Assembly: GCA_030619215.1 (NCBI GenBank)
Contig: JAUXBV010000063.1
Coordinates: 1 to 10,295, forward strand
From: Fibrobacterota bacterium
Lineage (GTDB): Bacteria > Fibrobacterota > Chitinivibrionia > Chitinivibrionales > JANQEN01
Reading direction: 5' to 3'
Length of the DNA stretch: 10,295 bases
Shown here: positions 6,342 through 10,295 of the stretch, piece after piece
Layout: each line of letters opens with the position of its first letter
How positions within the stretch are numbered: position 1 is the first letter of the stretch
Position numbers and translations under genes: made by a program
The notes under the pieces: model-generated
The model's database searches: none
The model's input: only the letters and a program-made list of their open reading frames with translations
Told to the model about the DNA's origin: nothing

Positions 6342-6923
6342 ATGAGACAATTGAAATGTATTATTTGTTTTTGCATATTAATATGTGCAACATTAAATTG
6401 CACTAAAGCTGAAACTTCAGACACAACTATTTCGCCACAGAAAATTGATTCAGTTGTTCAGCAGTTTAAATTTTTTTATTCGAAGATTAACAAAGCAGAA
6501 GCAGACGATAAAGTTACAATAGTAACTCATAGTAATTTTTATAACCCTGAAACATATACCTTTGGCCCATTGCTAAAACGTGTTTTTATGGAAAAAAGCG
6601 AGTGTTCTGGTGACTCAATATATAAATATTATTATGGTAATGGTATTTTAATTGAGGGAGAATTAGAGAGGGGTACCTTTTTTATCCATAAATTTACAAC
6701 ACTTAAAAATGGTTTGAAATCAGGTATGAATATCGATGAGGTAAAAACAAAGCTTGGAACTCCCCGCCGTGTAAGTACCAATATATTGACTTATGCTGTA
6801 TTTGATGAAATTGAAAGTGAATTTAGTGTAAAGGGTAAAAAATATTACTATGACGGTGTAAGGTTATTATTTGAAGATGGTAAATTAGTTGCTTTATGGT
6901 TTATTACAAAAATGACTTGTTAA
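6342..6923 (+). CDS. Probable lipoprotein with BamE/SmpA/OmlA-like region; candidate immunity protein
   Basis: A 193-residue exported protein. Residues 1-19 are a short basic start and a hydrophobic stretch (CIICFCILICATL), followed by C20, the likely lipidation site; the lipobox (T-L-N-C) is imperfect, so an ordinary signal peptide cut near A23 is possible. The C-terminal part, about 121-190, has the pattern of BamE/SmpA/OmlA-like domains: LKSGMNIDEVKTKLGTP, then a strand-rich segment ending LLFEDGKLVALWF. Such small periplasmic domains occur in outer-membrane assembly proteins and also in lysozyme inhibitors and immunity proteins. It follows the murein endopeptidase after 22 bases with its own ribosome-binding site and is surely co-transcribed. 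The expected role is to bind and block the endopeptidase in the producer's periplasm. It is more AT-rich than the flanking genes, as is common in effector-immunity cassettes. A wall-stress lipoprotein is the alternative. Confidence 0.72.
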   Translation: MRQLKCIICFCILICATLNCTKAETSDTTISPQKIDSVVQQFKFFYSKINKAEADDKVTIVTHSNFYNPETYTFGPLLKRVFMEKSECSGDSIYKYYYGNGILIEGELERGTFFIHKFTTLKNGLKSGMNIDEVKTKLGTPRRVSTNILTYAVFDEIESEFSVKGKKYYYDGVRLLFEDGKLVALWFITKMTC

Positions 6924-6946
6924 ATATCGCTTTAATTAAGAGTTAT

Positions 6947-6965
6947 AAGGACATACGTATTCCTT
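6947..6965. terminator. Weak candidate terminator between convergent genes
   Basis: AAGGA (6947-6951) pairs with TCCTT (6961-6965) around ATACGTAT, itself a palindrome, with one unpaired C. CATTTT follows on the plus strand. It lies between the end of the lipoprotein gene and the end of the convergent MFS gene, where termination is expected, but the stem is short and AT-rich and the T-run is broken. Confidence 0.3.
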
Positions 6966-7033
6966 CATTTTAATGGTGTACCCTGAAGATTAAATAAATT
7001 ACAAAAAATTGTTATAATCTCACTTTACTAAAC

Positions 7034-8269
7034 TTATCCTAATTTAGATTTCTCTCCCGGCCCATGCCCCCTCACAAAAACAACAAAAAACAGCACCATA
7101 CCAACAAGTGAAAAGCTTCCGGTTCGCATAAGCGCGACGGCACCCCACGTATTTATAACAATTCCACCGAGTAATCCTGCAACAGAACCGGCGATTGTAT
7201 AACGGGCGACATTCATCAGAGAGAGGTAGGTTGCCCGCATATCCTCATGTGCCTGCCGGTCAACAAAGTCGATTAAACCGTTAAAGGTGAACGCAAAGGC
7301 AGGCCCCTGAATAAGAGCCACTGAGAATTTCCATAGGAACGGTGTTTCCAAAGTAAACTGGGAAAAGAGAAACAGGCGAAGTGCATTTAAGGTCATGCCG
7401 ACAATAATAAACCAGCGGTTACCCATTCTTCGAATTAACTTGTGGGAATAGAGCATGATCGGGATTTCAAAGATTGTCCACGTCCCGAAAATAAGCCCCA
7501 TGTGGAAGAAGGACTTCATGACATCGTCAAAGAAGTAGGACATATAATTAAAACAGGCCATTTCAACGATACCGTTGAGGAAGATGAATAGCAGAAATCG
7601 TTGAAAGAGGTGATCCTTTTTTAAATGGTTCCATGGGATTTTAATTGCTTCGGAGATAGGCTTGACATGCAGCCCTTTCATGGTGGTAAAAGCGAGTGCA
7701 AAGTAACCTGCTGCTGAGCCGTAATAAATAACAGCGTCTCGCTGGGTGAGTGTTACCAGCAGGCCAATGACAATACATGACACTGACCATCCGATAGTAC
7801 CCATAAGGCGAATCGAGCCGTATTTTTCCCTGGATGAATGTTTGTTCAGAAAACGCATTGTTTCAGCGTCGATGAGTGTATGGAGGGGATGAAGGAAAAA
7901 CGCGCTGAGCAGCATGAGCGGAAATATAACAAGGAATTTTAGACGGACACCCCACATAAAAGTCCAGGGTTCAGCAGTCTGGGCCAGTCCCAGCGCCAGA
8001 AGGCCGCCGATTAAACAGTTAAAAGCAATGATATGTTTTCCAAGCCTGAATTTATCGGATATGATTGCTGCTGCTGGATTTGCTATAAGTCCGATATAGG
8101 GAAGAAAAGTAAATATCAGCATGATAAGGTGATTGTTGGGGGTGCCGTCCTGATTTACCAGAACATGCTTTAAGAATGCACTGAAGAAAGGCATTCCGGA
8201 GCCAACGCCAAGAAATAACAGGAAGTAAAGTATCCTGAGGTAGGTCTTTTGTTGCTTAATCTGGTCCAT
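7034..8269 (-). CDS. MFS transporter, MFS_1_like (nucleoside/sugar:H+ symporter-like) type
   Basis: A 411-residue inner-membrane protein of normal MFS length with about 12 hydrophobic helices in two halves separated by a polar loop at about 200-222. A motif-A-like segment lies between helices 2 and 3 (AAAIISDKFRLGKH, about 66-79). The KYGSIRLMGTIGW segment at about 149-161 resembles the G-x2-R-L-W-G-S-x-G signature of the MFS_1_like and nucleoside:H+ symporter families, relatives of LacY. The second half begins at about 223 and ends at about 399, with a short cytoplasmic tail. Substrate cannot be read from the sequence; a nucleoside, sugar or oligosaccharide is plausible. The ATG has no clear Shine-Dalgarno site. 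It lies 111 bases downstream of the polysaccharide deacetylase on the same strand, so the two could share a transcript, although an AT-rich inverted repeat between them may end it. It converges on the lipoprotein gene. Confidence 0.88.
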   Translation of the reverse strand: MDQIKQQKTYLRILYFLLFLGVGSGMPFFSAFLKHVLVNQDGTPNNHLIMLIFTFLPYIGLIANPAAAIISDKFRLGKHIIAFNCLIGGLLALGLAQTAEPWTFMWGVRLKFLVIFPLMLLSAFFLHPLHTLIDAETMRFLNKHSSREKYGSIRLMGTIGWSVSCIVIGLLVTLTQRDAVIYYGSAAGYFALAFTTMKGLHVKPISEAIKIPWNHLKKDHLFQRFLLFIFLNGIVEMACFNYMSYFFDDVMKSFFHMGLIFGTWTIFEIPIMLYSHKLIRRMGNRWFIIVGMTLNALRLFLFSQFTLETPFLWKFSVALIQGPAFAFTFNGLIDFVDRQAHEDMRATYLSLMNVARYTIAGSVAGLLGGIVINTWGAVALMRTGSFSLVGMVLFFVVFVRGHGPGEKSKLG

Positions 8270-8310
8270 AGTTATTGATTTGAATCTTGTGAAACGTAAT
8301 AAAGTGTCTT

Positions 8311-8334
8311 AAAAAAGTATTTATACCTTTTTTT
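8311..8334. terminator. AT-rich inverted repeat, possible terminator after the deacetylase gene
   Basis: A6-GTAT-TT-ATAC-C-T7: the arms pair over ten bases with one bulged C. Read on the minus strand, it follows the deacetylase stop codon by about 47 bases and ends in six T, a pattern like a weak rho-independent terminator. The stem has almost no G+C, so it may instead be a promoter-region feature of the MFS gene, whose start is 42 bases further on. A second stem, CCTCT (8344-8348) with AGAGG (8358-8362), lies nearer the stop codon without a T-run. Confidence 0.3.
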
Positions 8335-8380
8335 ACGATACTGCCTCTTGATAATTTAGAGGGGTATTATATTATCGCAT

Positions 8381-10180
8381 TCAATGAATATAACACATAT
8401 AAATTGAGGAACTTTTTGTAAGGTCCACTTTTATAATATACATGCCTTTGGCATGGGAGTTTTTCAACATAATGATTTCCTGACCCTTTGTTAAAAAACA
8501 TTTTTCCACTTTATTAATACATTGGCCACTCATATTATAGACATTTATTGAATATTCTCCCTGTTTCCGCACGTCAAGAATAAGGGCGTTTTTCATGACA
8601 CGAATAACAGACACGGGTGCACGTAAAGAACAGTGATTCTTTTCAGTTACTATGGCGACCGGCACGAATTTATCGGTCCCGAAAAAGGTGATATTGGTTA
8701 TTTCGAAAGAGACCTGAACCGATGTATCGAGAACCATGGGGGAGAAGGCAAAGGTATTTACTTTTGAGAGATCCATTGATACTGCGTCAATTGCATCGCT
8801 CACGTAGCGGGGTTTTTCAAAAAATACCGGCGAAACCGGGGCAGAATAGGTGCTGCTATTGGATGCTGAGGGAATGCCGGTATAATGTGAAGCTTTGTTG
8901 CCTTCAAGATCGGACTGGATCAGCGTCATACGTAATGGAACATTTGATATGTAGGTTATTTCGAAACCATTGACATCTTTAAGGTTGTTTTTCGGATCCA
9001 GTACAACATCAGCGATGCGCTCGGCCACAAACTTGCCGGTTGCATCAACGGTGCCGGTTGCGGTAAGCTTTTTGTTTTCAAGCGTTGCGGTTATCCCGGA
9101 CGAAGAAACAGTCACGCATTCAAGCAGGTTCCTACTTTTAATTGTTTTGTCAATGGTATAAAGATGGTTTTTTGACAGGTCGTCCAGGGCAACGGGATTT
9201 TTCATCCAGCGGATGAAATCAATCATGTTGACTATCCTGACATCGGGCAGTGTTTCACAGTAGTCAAGGAAGCTGATAAGAGCCTGCTGGCGCTGGGTGT
9301 AAGTGGTGGCAAAATTGAGATTCGCATCGTTTTCCGCTGAATAGTAATCGCTGTGTAGCCCGATATCCATGGGCGAGCGGCTGCCGTTGTAGTGCCAGTC
9401 CAGTGTTGCCTTTAGATAGCCCAGAAGGCTTTTACCGTTGGGCCAGATACCGCTGTCAAAACCTTTATCCTGCGGTATCGTTGCACCGGGAGCTAAAAAG
9501 ATGACCGTGGGTGTCTGCCACAATCCCTGCGTACTGATCGCCGTGTACCATATCCATCCGCTCTCCATGGTTCCCGGAAAATAGGGCGTGGCCCATTGGA
9601 TTGCTGTACCCTGCGTTCCGTTATCAAGAGTACAATCGTACCGGAAGTCAAGGTCTCTGAGTATTTTAAAGGTAGTGTTATCAGTGATTGAACAGGCCAG
9701 GTAGGGTGTCCTGAATCCGTAAATATGGGATGGCGGGATACCAATATTATTTACTATATATTTGTTACATGCGGCAAGTTCCTGAAACCCCTGCTCATAA
9801 GTCAAATCGGTCATATTATGCTCATGGGTCAGCGTATGGTTTCCGATTTCACAGCCATTATCATATGCACCCCGCCAGGCATCTTTGATTTCTGCATTTG
9901 AAATTACATAGAAAGTTGCGACACAGGGTGTTCCGTCAAAGGTTGCCTTATTCCCGGCTCCCTGCGGATTGAGTCTGTCCTTTAAAAGGACGTCCTTCAC
10001 CCACGCCACTCCGTCAGCAAACCTGTTATCATCAAAGCCGAGGCAGATCAGCTGGGGGATTTTAGTCGAGTCAAGACCAGCGGGCGGGATATGCGTGGGT
10101 TCCAGTTTATCGTATGCTGATAAGCTGTTTATGACTATAAAAAAAGTAATTAGAAAATAAAGGGATTTAATAAATTTCAT
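8381..10180 (-). CDS. Secreted CE4 polysaccharide deacetylase, chitin-deacetylase-like, with C-terminal sorting-like tail
   Basis: A 599-residue exported enzyme predicted to remove N- or O-acetyl groups from an extracellular polysaccharide. Signal peptide about 1-22 (hydrophobic 7-20, cleavage after LSA). The NodB/CE4 domain, about 42-330, carries all the main motifs: GFDDN with D50 (general base) and D51 (metal), H115-TLT-H119 (metal), FRTPY with R157, and GLHSD with H276 as the candidate catalytic histidine. The spacing and the NPQG...CVATFYV segment resemble chitin-deacetylase-like enzymes (the insect/fungal CDA group) more than short peptidoglycan deacetylases, so chitin or a GlcNAc-rich polymer is a plausible substrate. 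About 345-510 is beta-rich and unidentified, perhaps carbohydrate-binding. About 518-599 resembles a Por-secretion-type tail (YSINVYNMSGQCINK, KGMYIIKV). The start has only a weak AAGG upstream. The gene may be co-transcribed with the MFS gene. Confidence 0.88.
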   Translation of the reverse strand: MKFIKSLYFLITFFIVINSLSAYDKLEPTHIPPAGLDSTKIPQLICLGFDDNRFADGVAWVKDVLLKDRLNPQGAGNKATFDGTPCVATFYVISNAEIKDAWRGAYDNGCEIGNHTLTHEHNMTDLTYEQGFQELAACNKYIVNNIGIPPSHIYGFRTPYLACSITDNTTFKILRDLDFRYDCTLDNGTQGTAIQWATPYFPGTMESGWIWYTAISTQGLWQTPTVIFLAPGATIPQDKGFDSGIWPNGKSLLGYLKATLDWHYNGSRSPMDIGLHSDYYSAENDANLNFATTYTQRQQALISFLDYCETLPDVRIVNMIDFIRWMKNPVALDDLSKNHLYTIDKTIKSRNLLECVTVSSSGITATLENKKLTATGTVDATGKFVAERIADVVLDPKNNLKDVNGFEITYISNVPLRMTLIQSDLEGNKASHYTGIPSASNSSTYSAPVSPVFFEKPRYVSDAIDAVSMDLSKVNTFAFSPMVLDTSVQVSFEITNITFFGTDKFVPVAIVTEKNHCSLRAPVSVIRVMKNALILDVRKQGEYSINVYNMSGQCINKVEKCFLTKGQEIIMLKNSHAKGMYIIKVDLTKSSSIYMCYIH

Positions 10181-10295
10181 GTTTATTAACCTTATATATA
10201 TAGTATAAGAAATTATAGAGGTATATTCTTTGCAGATTTATGAATTTTTATTGTTATTTATAGCGATTTACGGAAGTTTTTAATTGCTGTAATAT
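10181..10295. other. AT-rich leader of the deacetylase gene, right edge
   Basis: No gene is visible. On the minus strand the stretch holds the presumed promoter of the deacetylase, including a consensus -10 hexamer at 10212-10217 and a run of TA dinucleotides at 10194-10202 just before the weak ribosome-binding site. Confidence 0.4.
10212..10217 (-). promoter_or_regulatory. Candidate -10 element of the deacetylase gene
   Basis: A perfect TATAAT on the minus strand lies about 32 bases before the ATG. No good -35 hexamer sits 16-18 bases upstream, and the region is AT-rich, so a chance match is possible. Confidence 0.35.

Overview
The window suggests a free-living Gram-negative bacterium, possibly of the Fibrobacterota/Chitinivibrionia or a related FCB-type lineage. 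The clues are long modular secreted proteins, InlB-type and cadherin-like repeats, C-terminal FlgD-like and Por-secretion-like tails, a lipoprotein, and good Shine-Dalgarno sites before some genes. This placement is an inference from protein style; there is no rRNA or other marker gene here. I see no tRNA, rRNA, CRISPR array, transposase or phage gene.

Layout from left to right. 1-269: AT-rich non-coding DNA. 270-1472 (-): a cytoplasmic TIM-barrel-like putative glycosidase. 1473-1998: divergent intergenic region. 1999-4194 (+): a 731-residue secreted modular protein with five kinds of domain. 4195-4624: intergenic region holding a roughly 100-bp imperfect palindrome and, nearer the next gene, a perfect CRP-type operator (TGTGA-N6-TCACA) placed exactly 41.5 bp before the start site implied by a -10-like hexamer. 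4625-6319 (+): a leaderless, cysteine-rich protein with a peptidoglycan-binding domain and an M74 (MepA-like) murein endopeptidase domain. 6342-6923 (+): 22 bases further on, a probable lipoprotein with a BamE/SmpA/OmlA-like C-terminal region. 7034-8269 (-): a 12-helix MFS transporter. 8381-10180 (-): a secreted CE4 polysaccharide deacetylase of the chitin-deacetylase-like type with a C-terminal sorting-like tail. The window ends in the AT-rich leader of that gene.

Two themes emerge. The flanks concern carbohydrates: a putative glycosidase, an adhesin-like or carbohydrate-binding secreted protein, a polysaccharide deacetylase and a transporter that might carry a sugar or nucleoside. The centre (4538-6923) reads as a self-contained cassette: a CRP-type promoter, a cell-wall hydrolase with no signal peptide, and a small envelope lipoprotein directly behind it. 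This is the arrangement expected of a contact-dependent antibacterial effector with its periplasmic immunity protein, as in the Tae/Tai pairs of type VI secretion. No secretion-apparatus gene is in the window, so that reading is an inference. It is the most interesting part of the region.
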